From assembly GCF_009848685.1 (NCBI RefSeq), contig NZ_WXTX01000008.1, forward strand, positions 124,001 through 188,000: 64,000 nucleotides of DNA, read 5' to 3'. This DNA is from Andreprevotia sp. IGB-42 (lineage in GTDB: Bacteria; Pseudomonadota; Gammaproteobacteria; Burkholderiales; Chitinibacteraceae). The first letter of the stretch is position 1; each line of letters starts with the position of its first letter. This document shows positions 10,315-18,730 of this stretch, one piece after another. The notes under the pieces were generated by a model. That model saw only the letters and a list, made by a program, of their open reading frames with translations. It was not told where the DNA came from and made no database searches. A program made the translations under genes and the position numbers.

Positions 10315-10719
10315 GCCTGCGCAGCAACGCATAACGCTGCATAGCGGTGTTTGCTGACGCCACTCTGTTATTCGAAACATGCGCTTCGGAGAATCCCGGG
10401 CGCGTACAGCCCGGTCCTGCATATCGCCATGAATCCGGCTGCAACAGCGGTTTCCCTCGTTCCTGCCTGCTGACTTACCCCGCATAGCCCTCCCGCTGGC
10501 CTTGGTGTTGCTTAGTGCTGCCCGTTTTTTTCATCTATAAACAGGAAAGAAAAAGACATTGTTGTCTTGGTTGATTCTTTCTTGATTTAACTGTTCGTTG
10601 AAAACATGCGGATGCAGCCATGGGATGTGCCGCGAACGGCACGGGTGCGGCGCTGCGTGGCAGCGGTCACCAGAGCGCGGCATACCCGGCGCGGACGCGT
10701 ATTGCAGTGAGGAGGTGCA
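10315..10719. other. Intergenic control region upstream of the LOV-GGDEF-EAL gene
   Basis: No gene is supported in these 405 bp. An in-frame ATG-to-TGA stretch of 34 codons (10606-10710) ends just before the next gene's SD but has no SD of its own. A TATAAA box (10536-10541) with TTAGTG 18 bp upstream (10512-10517) is the best promoter candidate. The first half is GC-rich and unremarkable. Confidence 0.4.
10512..10541 (+). promoter_or_regulatory. Possible sigma-70 promoter of the LOV-GGDEF-EAL gene
   Basis: The boxes are TTAGTG at 10512-10517 and TATAAA at 10536-10541, separated by 18 bp. The -35 match is weak. The leader to the start codon would be about 170 nt. Confidence 0.3.
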
Positions 10720-13700
10720 ATGCTGCATGGCGTGGAAGTACTGATCGTTGAAGATAGCCCCACGCAGGCAACGCTGTTGAGCGGCCTGCTGGAAACGCAT
10801 GGTTGCGTGGTACGCACGGCCAACAACGGCTTGGTGGCGCTGGATCTGGTGGCCGAGCGCCGCCCCACGCTGATCATCAGCGATGTGGTGATGCCGCGCA
10901 TGGACGGCTACGAGCTATGCCGCCACCTCAAGCTCGACCCGGCATCGCAGGGCATTCCCATCCTGCTGGTCACCAGCCTGTCCGACGCGCGCGACGTGGT
11001 GCGCGGCCTGGCCTGTGGCGCGGATGGCTTCATCCTCAAGCCCTACGAAGAAAAATACCTGATCGCGCGCGTGCGTTACTTTCTGGCCAACCAGGAGGTA
11101 CGCCATAACGATGCCGCCAACCGGGGCGTGGAAGTGGTGCTGGGGGGCGAGCGCCACCTGATCACCGCGCACCGCCAGCAAATCCTGGACTTGCTCATTT
11201 CCACCTATGAGCAGGGCATACAGCTCAACAGCCAGTTGCGCACCAAGCACAGCGAGCTGATGCAGTCGTACTCGCTGCTCGACAGCCTGTTCCATTTTTC
11301 CACCAGCCTGACCGACAAGCAGAACGAACATGAAGTGATCGAGAAAGCGCTGGCCACCCTGATCCGCTTTCCGCACCTGCGCAGCGGCTGGGCGCTGCTC
11401 TCGGAAGAAAATGCGCTGCCCGGCGAATACCGGCTGGCCGGTATCTGCGGTGATCTGGCCGAAAGCACGCTGCAGAAGCTGCAGCAGCCCGATTGCCCGT
11501 GCGGGCACGTGCAGCCCAATGACGATGCCCATTCCGCATTCAATGTGACCAGCTGTGAGGTATTGCCGGGGGATCAGCAGCACGCATGCGTGCCGATTCG
11601 TGTCGGCAACGACATCCTGGGTTTTCTCAATGTGGTGCGCGATGACGCTGGCGCGTGGCAGGATGCAGAGCTGGAAGCGCTGACCACGCTGGGGCAGCAA
11701 TTTGCCACCAGCCTGGCGCGCGTGCGCTTTTTCAAGCGGCTGGATAACCTCGTCAACGAGCGTACTGCTGCATTGCGTATCGAAGTTGCCGAGCGCGAGC
11801 GTGCCGAGGTGGCATTGCGCCACAGCGAGGCGCTGATCGGCCAGGTGCTCAATACCCTGCCGGTGGGCATCTGGGTGACCGATGCACGCGGTGGGCTGAT
11901 GCTGCACAACCCGGAGGCCGTACGGATCTGGGGCGGCAGCATTCCCCAGCTGGAGGTCGACAAGACGGTAACGCCCCCTCAGGTGGAAGCAGGCGATGCG
12001 CTGTCGGCGCTGCGCTATGCATTGCATTCGGCGCTGACGGTGGGCAAAACCACGCTGCACGAAACGTTGCAGGTGGTGGCACTGGATGGCGAGGCACGCA
12101 AGGTGCTGAGTTCGGTAGTGCCGCTTACCGATGAGCGCCAGCATATCCAGGGCGCCATCCTGGTGATGCAGGATGTGACCGCGCAGCAGGTGGTGGACCT
12201 GGAGCTGCGGCTGCGCGAGCGGGCGATCGCAGCCAGCGTCAGCGCGATTGCCATTACCGATAACCTCGATCCGCAGCAGCCGCTGATCTACGTGAACCAG
12301 GCGTTCGAGCGCATCACCGGCTACACGCGGGATCAGGTGCTGGGGCGCAATTGTCGCTTCCTGCAAGGCGATGATCATGATCAGCCAGGCTTGCTGGCAA
12401 TCCGGCGGGCTGTTGCACAGGGCATCGAGGGCAAAGCGGTGCTGCGCAACTACCGGCGCGATGGTTCCATGTTCTGGAACGACCTGCGCGTGGCGCCATC
12501 GTTCGATGGTGAAGGCAATGTCAGCCACTTTGTCGGCGTACTCAGCGATATATCCGATATCAAGCGCTACCAGGATGAACTCGAGCATCAGAACAACTTC
12601 GATACGCTGACCGCATTGCCCAACCGCACGCTGCTGCTCGATCGCATCCAGCAGGCGGCCGTGCAGGCCAACCGCAAGCACGAGCAGTTTGCGGTGGCCT
12701 TCCTCGATCTGGATAACTTCAAGTACGTGAACGATAGCCTGGGCCACTCGGTGGGGGACCGGCTGCTGGTGGAAGTGGCCAACCGCATCCAGACCTGTGT
12801 GCGTGAATTCGATACTGTTGCCCGCCTGGGGGGCGACGAATTCGTGCTGCTGCTGCCCGAGGCGCAGCGCACCGAAGATGTGGAAGGCGTATTGCAGCGC
12901 ATCCGCCAGAGCCTGGCGGAGCCGGTCGAGCTGGCGGGCGACGTCAAGGTGTATGCCAGCGCCAGCGTGGGCTACTGCTTCTACCCGGGTGATGGCGAAA
13001 AGGCCGAAGACCTGCTGCGCAACGCAGATACCGCGATGTACCGGGCCAAGGAGCAGGGCAAGAGCCAGGCTAGCCGCTTCGAATTGCCGATGAACGAATC
13101 GATCCAGCGGCGCGTGGCGCTGGAGCGCGACCTGCGCCATGCCATTGCCAATGCCGAGCTGGAAATGTACTACCAGCCGCAACTGGAGCTGTCGTCGTCC
13201 ACGCTATGCGGCTTCGAGGCGCTGATCCGCTGGTCGGTCAACGGCCAATTCATTCCCACCATCGAGTTCATCCGCGTGGCGGAGGAAACTGGGCTGATCA
13301 AGGAGCTCGATTACTACGTGATCGAGACCGTGATGCGCCAGGTGGCCACGTGGCTGCAGGCCGGGTACGACCCGGGCGAGGTGGCGATCAATGTATCGGC
13401 GCTCAGCATGCAGGACCCGGCCATCGTCGAGTTCGTGACCGGTGCGCTGGCCCGCCACGCCATTCCGGAAGGCCGCATCAAGCTCGAAGTGACCGAAGGC
13501 CTGCTGATGAAGAATGTCGACGTGGCGCTGAAGATCATGCAGGACCTGAAAACGGCCGGCATACGCTGGTCCATTGATGATTTCGGCACCGGTTATTCGG
13601 CGCTCAGCTACCTGCGCCGCTATCCGTTCAGCCAGCTCAAGATCGACAAGAGCTTCATCGATGATGTGCATCTGAACGTCGAAAACGCGTCGATGACGCG

Positions 13701-14295
13701 CGCCACCATCAGCATGGCGCATTCGCTGGGCATCAGCGTGGTGGCCGAGGGCGTCGAAACCGTCGAGCAACTGAGCTTCCTGCTGCAGGCCGGGTGCGAG
13801 CAGATACAGGGCTATTATTATTCGCCGCCGCTGCCGGTCAGCAGCTGCGCGCAACTGCTGGCGCATGATGGCAGCCTGCAATTGCCCAAGGTGGTACTCA
13901 ACCGCAATCCGCGTACGCTGCTGGTGCTCGATACCGATCTGCGCGTGCATTCCTACCTGTTCCGTGATCTGAGCGAGCAGGGCTACCACATCCTCAATGT
14001 GGACAGCACCGAGGCGGCGCTCAATGTGCTCGCCATCAACGAAGTGGGCGTGATCATGGTGGACCCCAGCCAGCGCAGCAGCGCGGATGCGGACCTGCTC
14101 AGCCGCCTGAAGCGGCTGCACCCGAACGTGGTACGCGTGGCGATGAGCAGCTATATCGATGTGGAAACGGTATTGCAGGCGATCAACGAGGGGGCCGTCT
14201 TCCGTTACCTGACCAAGCCATGGCAACCCGAGCAGCTCAAACACCAGCTCAGGGATGCGTTCCGCCAGTTCGATCTGCAACTGCAGACAGGCTGA
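10720..14295 (+). CDS. Multidomain c-di-GMP enzyme: REC-GAF-PAS-LOV-GGDEF-EAL-REC
   Basis: This 1191-residue cytoplasmic signalling protein has a strong SD (GGAGGT, 5 bases before ATG). Residues 1-120 are a receiver with phosphoacceptor Asp55 (SDVVMPRMDG). Residues 195-345 are a GAF domain with Cys259, Cys261, Cys279 and Cys290. A coiled segment and a PAS domain (about 375-495) follow. Residues 505-620 carry the LOV flavin signature GRNCRFLQG with candidate photoactive Cys545, plus Asn577 and Asn587 (NYRRDGSMFWN). The GGDEF motif is intact at 704-708 with the inhibitory RxxD site REFD just upstream. The EAL domain is intact (E833AL, EVTEG, DDFGTG at 953-954, AEGVET), so both synthesis and breakdown of c-di-GMP look possible. 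Residues 1063-1190 are a second receiver with probable Asp1115. No transmembrane segment is seen. It is convergent with the MSHA pilus locus. Confidence 0.93.
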   Translation: MLHGVEVLIVEDSPTQATLLSGLLETHGCVVRTANNGLVALDLVAERRPTLIISDVVMPRMDGYELCRHLKLDPASQGIPILLVTSLSDARDVVRGLACGADGFILKPYEEKYLIARVRYFLANQEVRHNDAANRGVEVVLGGERHLITAHRQQILDLLISTYEQGIQLNSQLRTKHSELMQSYSLLDSLFHFSTSLTDKQNEHEVIEKALATLIRFPHLRSGWALLSEENALPGEYRLAGICGDLAESTLQKLQQPDCPCGHVQPNDDAHSAFNVTSCEVLPGDQQHACVPIRVGNDILGFLNVVRDDAGAWQDAELEALTTLGQQFATSLARVRFFKRLDNLVNERTAALRIEVAERERAEVALRHSEALIGQVLNTLPVGIWVTDARGGLMLHNPEAVRIWGGSIPQLEVDKTVTPPQVEAGDALSALRYALHSALTVGKTTLHETLQVVALDGEARKVLSSVVPLTDERQHIQGAILVMQDVTAQQVVDLELRLRERAIAASVSAIAITDNLDPQQPLIYVNQAFERITGYTRDQVLGRNCRFLQGDDHDQPGLLAIRRAVAQGIEGKAVLRNYRRDGSMFWNDLRVAPSFDGEGNVSHFVGVLSDISDIKRYQDELEHQNNFDTLTALPNRTLLLDRIQQAAVQANRKHEQFAVAFLDLDNFKYVNDSLGHSVGDRLLVEVANRIQTCVREFDTVARLGGDEFVLLLPEAQRTEDVEGVLQRIRQSLAEPVELAGDVKVYASASVGYCFYPGDGEKAEDLLRNADTAMYRAKEQGKSQASRFELPMNESIQRRVALERDLRHAIANAELEMYYQPQLELSSSTLCGFEALIRWSVNGQFIPTIEFIRVAEETGLIKELDYYVIETVMRQVATWLQAGYDPGEVAINVSALSMQDPAIVEFVTGALARHAIPEGRIKLEVTEGLLMKNVDVALKIMQDLKTAGIRWSIDDFGTGYSALSYLRRYPFSQLKIDKSFIDDVHLNVENASMTRATISMAHSLGISVVAEGVETVEQLSFLLQAGCEQIQGYYYSPPLPVSSCAQLLAHDGSLQLPKVVLNRNPRTLLVLDTDLRVHSYLFRDLSEQGYHILNVDSTEAALNVLAINEVGVIMVDPSQRSSADADLLSRLKRLHPNVVRVAMSSYIDVETVLQAINEGAVFRYLTKPWQPEQLKHQLRDAFRQFDLQLQTG

Positions 14296-14384
14296 CACGG
14301 CAAACGGGATGAGCGGCGCTGGTTGCTACATGCAGCTGGGTGCTTGTGCCACCGCCAGCCAGGCGTGGATTGCAGCGTGGAAAT

Positions 14385-14419
14385 GAAACAGGGGCAGCCT
14401 GCCGGGCTGCCCCTGTTTC
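14385..14419. terminator. Bidirectional terminator between the LOV protein gene and mshL
   Basis: A perfect 15-bp stem (GAAACAGGGGCAGCC and its complement, loop TGCCG) lies between two convergent genes. It has T-rich flank on the plus side, so it should end both transcripts. Confidence 0.8.
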
Positions 14420-14443
14420 GTTCTTCACTGTGACGGCTGCCGT

Positions 14444-16150
14444 TCAGGGTGCCGGGGCAGGTGCTGGCGCAGCTGGCACCGATATTGACGGCGACAGGGA
14501 CAAGGACAGCGAGTTCGGCCCGGTATCGAAGGTGGATAGCCGCTCGCTCACTTGCTGCAGTGTGCTGCTGTCGTCATCGGCAAACGAGGTCTTGAGCAGG
14601 ATCACCAGTTCCTGCTTGGTGGAGCTGGTGGCATCGTTGCTGAATAGCGCCCCCAGTAGCGGTACCTGGCCGAGGCCCGGCACCTCGTTGCGGTTGCGTG
14701 ATGAGGTGCGGCTCATCAGGCCGCCGATGGCGATCACCTGGCCCAGGCTGGCGCGCACCACGCTATCCGTTTCCTTGATCGAGCTCGACGCCAGCGGCAG
14801 CGTGAAGGTGCCGGCAGCACCCAGATCGATCTGCTTGTTGACGGTACTGACGTCGCTGACCGATGGATGGATGTGCAGGATCACATGGCCTTCGCCGTCG
14901 ATGGTGGGCGTGACATCGAGCGCCACGCCGGAAAAGAACGGCTGCGTGGTGAAAGATGGCGAATAGGTGGTGGTGACGCCATTGCTGGTGTTGTTGGTGG
15001 TTACGCCGGTCACGAAGAATTCATCACGCCCCACCTTGAGGACGGCCTGCTGGTTGTTGAGCGTGGCGATGCGCGGGCTGGACAATACTTCCACCGATCC
15101 CTGGCTGCCCAGAATTTGCAGCATCGCGCTGAAGTCCGTGGTTTGCAACGCCATGGCAAACAGGCCGCTGGCAGTACGGCCCTGTGCACCCGTCAACCCG
15201 CCACCCAGCGCCAATGCCTGCGTGGCGTTCACCGTATCTACGCCGGGAAACTTCAGCGCGTTGCCATTCACCCCCACGCCAAAGCCGAACGGGTGGCCGT
15301 TGATGGCGCCCAGCGCATTCCAGTTGATGCCGCTCTGGAAACCGTCGCTCAACTGCACTTCGAGGATTTTGGCCTCCAGCACCACCTGCCGGATCATGCT
15401 GCCCTGGACGATTCGCATGTAATCCTCCACTGCGCGGATTTCTTCGGGCATCGCGCGGATCAGCAGCACATTGGCATCCGGGTTGACGACCACGCTGCGC
15501 CCCTCACCGGGCGGTACCAGCGTGGCCAGCGATGCGGTAAGGCCTTCCCAGAAATTGTTCTTCTTGCTGGTGCGGATGCGCGTGCTGTTGACGATGGTTT
15601 CGCTGGCGGTACCGGTGCTGGAATTGGCTGCGTTGTTGTCGGTGATCGAGCCGGAAATCACCCGCACTTCCGATTCGCCATTACGTACCGATGTGGGCAC
15701 GTTGATCTGGAAAATGCGCGTGCGCAGGCCGGGCGACAGCACCGTCACGCGGTTACCATCGATGCGGTAGTCGTAACCATACAGATCACGCAATGCCTGC
15801 ATCACCTCGGGTACGCTCACGTTCTTGAGCTGCAGGGTAACGGTACCCTTCAGATCGGGGTGCGCGATCATGTTGTACGGCGTATCGGCCACCATGCCCA
15901 TCAGTACCTGCTGGATGGGGGCGTTGTTGACCACCAGATCGAAGCGCGGCGAGGCGATTTCGCGTGCTGGTGCCGGGCGTGGCGCGGCTTCCACTACCGG
16001 GGCAGGTGGCGGCACAGCAGCGGCGCGGCTGGCTGCGGCCGCAGTGGCTTCTGCCACGGCCTGGCGAATTTCGCTGAGATTGGCTTGCCGGTCCGCGGTG
16101 GAAGCGCACCCTGCCAGGCAGAGGGCGGCTAGACTGATGATCTTGTTCAT
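14444..16150 (-). CDS. mshL: MSHA pilus secretin MshL
   Basis: This 568-residue outer-membrane secretin forms the pore for the MSHA pilus. It has a lipoprotein signal (LAALCLAGC, lipidated Cys16), an Ala/Pro-rich spacer, an STN/N-domain near residues 75-140 (IQQVLMGMVADTPYNMIAHP), a secretin N1-like region and the C-terminal secretin domain (LDVTPTID, VPGLGQVPLLGALFS, VILLKTSF). A Pro/Ala tail closes it. Its ATG overlaps the mshK stop (ATGA). In this locus it is the last gene of the transcript, ending at a bidirectional terminator. Confidence 0.92.
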   Translation of the reverse strand: MNKIISLAALCLAGCASTADRQANLSEIRQAVAEATAAAASRAAAVPPPAPVVEAAPRPAPAREIASPRFDLVVNNAPIQQVLMGMVADTPYNMIAHPDLKGTVTLQLKNVSVPEVMQALRDLYGYDYRIDGNRVTVLSPGLRTRIFQINVPTSVRNGESEVRVISGSITDNNAANSSTGTASETIVNSTRIRTSKKNNFWEGLTASLATLVPPGEGRSVVVNPDANVLLIRAMPEEIRAVEDYMRIVQGSMIRQVVLEAKILEVQLSDGFQSGINWNALGAINGHPFGFGVGVNGNALKFPGVDTVNATQALALGGGLTGAQGRTASGLFAMALQTTDFSAMLQILGSQGSVEVLSSPRIATLNNQQAVLKVGRDEFFVTGVTTNNTSNGVTTTYSPSFTTQPFFSGVALDVTPTIDGEGHVILHIHPSVSDVSTVNKQIDLGAAGTFTLPLASSSIKETDSVVRASLGQVIAIGGLMSRTSSRNRNEVPGLGQVPLLGALFSNDATSSTKQELVILLKTSFADDDSSTLQQVSERLSTFDTGPNSLSLSLSPSISVPAAPAPAPAP

Positions 16151-16560
16151 GGCGCGGGTTCCCCGGTTATCGTTGGTCTGGCTCGCGTTGGTTTGCTGGC
16201 CGCTGCTGCGGCACGTTTGATCTTTACCGGCGGGGTGATCGCCAGGTATTCGCGCTGGCCGTCACGCTGCAAGGTGACACCGGCCAGGTCGATGGCGGTT
16301 ACGGTGGCGCCTTCCATGCGGTCACCCACGATCAGCGGGCGGTCGTTGATCCACGCGGTGCGCTGCGTGCCGCGCAGCCTGATAAGCGTCAGCACCAGCG
16401 GTGCGCGCTGCATCGCCGCGCTGCTGGCACTGCTGGCGGGGGCTGCTGCGGCCGGCATGCGCATCGGGTCGGTTTCGGCATGCGCTGCCGGCATGCACGG
16501 CAGGACCAGCGCGAGCAGTACGAGGCGGGCCAGCCACCGGGGCATCACAGATCCAGCCAT
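16147..16560 (-). CDS. mshK: MSHA biogenesis protein MshK (PilP-like)
   Basis: This protein is about 137 residues and secreted or periplasmic; the leader MPRWLARLVLLALVLPCMPAAHA is a signal peptide. The C-terminal part (LTLIRLRGTQRTAWINDRP, VGDRMEGATVTAIDLAGVTL) is the small beta domain of MshK/PilP proteins that links the inner-membrane PilNO-like complex to the secretin. Two starts are possible: ATG 16560 with GAGGA six bases upstream (chosen) and ATG 16545, which overlaps the mshJ stop as TGATG. It ends four bases into mshL. Confidence 0.82.
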   Translation of the reverse strand: MAGSVMPRWLARLVLLALVLPCMPAAHAETDPMRMPAAAAPASSASSAAMQRAPLVLTLIRLRGTQRTAWINDRPLIVGDRMEGATVTAIDLAGVTLQRDGQREYLAITPPVKIKRAAAAASKPTRARPTITGEPAP

Positions 16561-17189
16561 TGTTCGTCCTCGCTCAGTGAGGAAAACGTCAGCGTGGCGC
16601 GCGCGGGGCCGCGCCCGTCGCTGTCGAGGCGGATTTCCTGCCAGAAGATCGGCCAGTCGCTCTGCTCCAGCGCACGCAGGTAGTTGCGTACCACGAAGTA
16701 ATCCCCCTGCAGCGTCATTCGCTGGCTGTGCTGCCACAGCGCATTCTGTTCGTTGGCCAGCGGGTCCAGCTTGGCAGGGGGCAGCGTTTCCATGCTGACC
16801 AGCGTCAGCTTGGGTTCTGCACTGATCAGGCCCCGCAGCATTTCGGCAGTCTTGTAGGGCGGAATGAACTTCTTGCGCAGCTCGGCAAGCTCCGCAGTGC
16901 GCGCGGCGATGTCGCTCTCCATTTTCCGGATGTCGGCTTTCACCAGCCCGCTTTGCATGTCGATCTCCAGGCTGCGCAGGTTGTCGTAATAGATGAGTTC
17001 CTCGCTGACCCCACCCAGTGCCTTCTGCAAGCGGGCCCGCTCTTTCTGCACCGGCCGCAGCAACAGGTTGTCGCCCAGCAGCACCAGCACCATCACCGCA
17101 ACGCCCAGCATCAGCAGCCGCTGGCGCATGGTCTGCGCGTCGATGTAGTAGCTGAGCTTGGCCCATTGCGTGCGCAGGAAGGGCGTCAT
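16545..17189 (-). CDS. mshJ: MSHA biogenesis protein MshJ (PilO-like)
   Basis: This 214-residue bitopic inner-membrane protein has a short cytoplasmic N-terminus (LSYYIDAQTMRQRLLML), one transmembrane helix near residues 24-41, a coiled coil (residues 45-100) and a ferredoxin-like periplasmic domain. This is the PilO layout. It forms the alignment complex with the PilM-like MshI and the PilN-like neighbour. Its ATG overlaps the previous stop (TGATG), and the next gene overlaps its own stop. A GTG three bases upstream is an alternative. Confidence 0.88.
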   Translation of the reverse strand: MTPFLRTQWAKLSYYIDAQTMRQRLLMLGVAVMVLVLLGDNLLLRPVQKERARLQKALGGVSEELIYYDNLRSLEIDMQSGLVKADIRKMESDIAARTAELAELRKKFIPPYKTAEMLRGLISAEPKLTLVSMETLPPAKLDPLANEQNALWQHSQRMTLQGDYFVVRNYLRALEQSDWPIFWQEIRLDSDGRGPARATLTFSSLSEDEQWLDL

Positions 17190-17785
17190 CACTTCTTCTC
17201 CTTGCCAGGGCCGCTATCGACGTTCTGCAGCTCGAAGCGGATGGCATTGCTGCCAGCCACGCTGCCCAGTTGCAAGGCGCCGAATTGCTGGCCGGTGAAC
17301 ACGCGTTGCTGCTTGAGAGCGTCCAGATAGGCTGGGATCAGCGGTGCCGACAGCGCCTGGCCTTCCAGCGACAGTTTGTCGGCCTTGATATCGATGACGG
17401 TCAGCCACACGCCGCTGATCTGTGCGCCGGCAAAACCATCCAGATAGGCGGAAAACGATCGGGAGCTCGACTGGAACTTGCTCATGGTCATCTGCCGTTC
17501 GAGCAGCGTCTTGTTGACCTCGGCAAGGTGGTTGGCCACTTGCTGGTTTTCCGCCGTTTCACCGGTCTTGCCGCTTTCGGCATTGCGGTTGGCGGCAAGC
17601 TTGGCCTTGCTCTCTTCGAGCACCTGCAGTTGCTGCGTCAGCCGGTAGACCTGGTAACGTGCAGTGCCCCACGCCAGCAGGCCCGATACGGTCAGTATCG
17701 CCAGTGTCAGGCCGATGAAGTTCGCGCCGAAGATCTTGGTCTTCTTGCGGAACAGCGGATTGAACAGGTTGATCTGCTGGGTCAT
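17189..17785 (-). CDS. PilN-like MSHA biogenesis protein (MshI2)
   Basis: This 198-residue bitopic membrane protein begins with MTQQINLFNPLFRKKTKIFG, the conserved cytoplasmic INLxNP motif through which PilN proteins bind PilM. A transmembrane helix (about residues 22-42), a coiled coil with a Glu/Asn/Lys-rich stretch and a PilN-like C-terminal fold follow. In Vibrio msh nomenclature this is MshI2. The ATG overlaps the mshI stop by four bases (ATGA), so it is coupled to it. A longer upstream frame is an overlap artefact of mshI. Confidence 0.87.
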   Translation of the reverse strand: MTQQINLFNPLFRKKTKIFGANFIGLTLAILTVSGLLAWGTARYQVYRLTQQLQVLEESKAKLAANRNAESGKTGETAENQQVANHLAEVNKTLLERQMTMSKFQSSSRSFSAYLDGFAGAQISGVWLTVIDIKADKLSLEGQALSAPLIPAYLDALKQQRVFTGQQFGALQLGSVAGSNAIRFELQNVDSGPGKEKK

Positions 17786-18705
17786 CGCAAGTCGTCCGTC
17801 ACGCGCAGTGCCGCGCCAATCAGCGGCAGCAGCGCCATCTGCTGCACCGGATCGGGCAGCTGTTCTTCCAGTCCGTCGATCAGTGTTGCCGGGTGTGCCA
17901 GTTCGATGGGCAGGTCCAGCGTGCGCTCCAGCCCGGCGACGAGATCCGCGCTGTCCTCGGCCGATAGGATGGCCAGGTGGCTGAGCGACAGTTCGCTGAA
18001 GTGCCGGTCCACATGGTCGAGCGTGCGGACGATTTCGCGCACGGTGCGGTCCACGTAGCTGTCGTGGTCGCTGGCAATGCCATAGCGGCCGCTGCCGGTT
18101 TCCAGGTTGCGCCACATGAAGAGTTCGCCGTGGTGAACCACCAGCAACAGGCCCTGGCCGTTGCCGAACCACACCATGCCCACCGCCTGGCCCGGTTTCT
18201 CCAGCAATGCCGCCACATTGCGCAGCCCCAGTTCGGGGATATCGATCACGTCCAGCGGGATGCTGGCGTCGCGCAGCACCTTGATGCGGGACTGGATCGC
18301 ATCGTTGTTGGCAGCCACCACCATCAGCATGGGCGTGCGTACCACCTCGCGGGAAATGGGGATATCGATCACGTCGATGGTGATGTCATCGATATGCCGG
18401 TCCAGCATGTCCTTGATGCGCCATTTCACTGCGGTGCGCAATTCATCCGGGGCGGCATTGGGGGTGTCGATTTGCAGCAGCCGGTATTGGCCGGGATCAA
18501 GCAGCGTGGTGACTTTATCCTTGCCGGTGCGCAATTGCTGCAGATCTGCGGCATTCAATGTGGAGAAAGCGGTCATCCGCGGCTTTTTGCCCAGCATCGA
18601 TATGCTGAGCGCCGTGTATTCCTGCATACCGAAGCCGATTGCAGTCCAATTCAGATGGCGGCTGCGGCGCTGTATCAATTTCAGCATTCTGTGCAGTATG
18701 GTCAT
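17782..18705 (-). CDS. mshI: MSHA biogenesis protein MshI (PilM-like)
   Basis: This 307-residue cytoplasmic protein has an actin-like/PilM fold. The stretch SISMLGKKPRMTAFSTLN and the central EVVRTPMLMVVAANNDAIQS match MshI proteins. It should bind the INLFNP tail of the next gene product and connect the assembly ATPase to the inner-membrane complex. AGGG lies eight bases before the ATG. It follows mshQ after 25 bp, whereas in Vibrio mshI is upstream of the pilin genes, so the two halves of the locus are swapped here. Confidence 0.85.
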   Translation of the reverse strand: MTILHRMLKLIQRRSRHLNWTAIGFGMQEYTALSISMLGKKPRMTAFSTLNAADLQQLRTGKDKVTTLLDPGQYRLLQIDTPNAAPDELRTAVKWRIKDMLDRHIDDITIDVIDIPISREVVRTPMLMVVAANNDAIQSRIKVLRDASIPLDVIDIPELGLRNVAALLEKPGQAVGMVWFGNGQGLLLVVHHGELFMWRNLETGSGRYGIASDHDSYVDRTVREIVRTLDHVDRHFSELSLSHLAILSAEDSADLVAGLERTLDLPIELAHPATLIDGLEEQLPDPVQQMALLPLIGAALRVTDDLR

Positions 18706-18730
18706 CGTGGCAATCCCTGCGCATGGGCCA

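Noticed and set aside
10606-10710. 34-codon ORF just before the LOV protein gene
   Set aside because: No SD, very Arg-rich composition; not supported as a peptide gene.
10915-13182. A 755-codon open frame on the minus strand, antisense to the LOV-GGDEF-EAL gene
   Set aside because: It mirrors the GC-rich codon pattern of the sense gene, is rich in His, Gln and Arg, has no domain or SD, and the sense frame has clear domains throughout.
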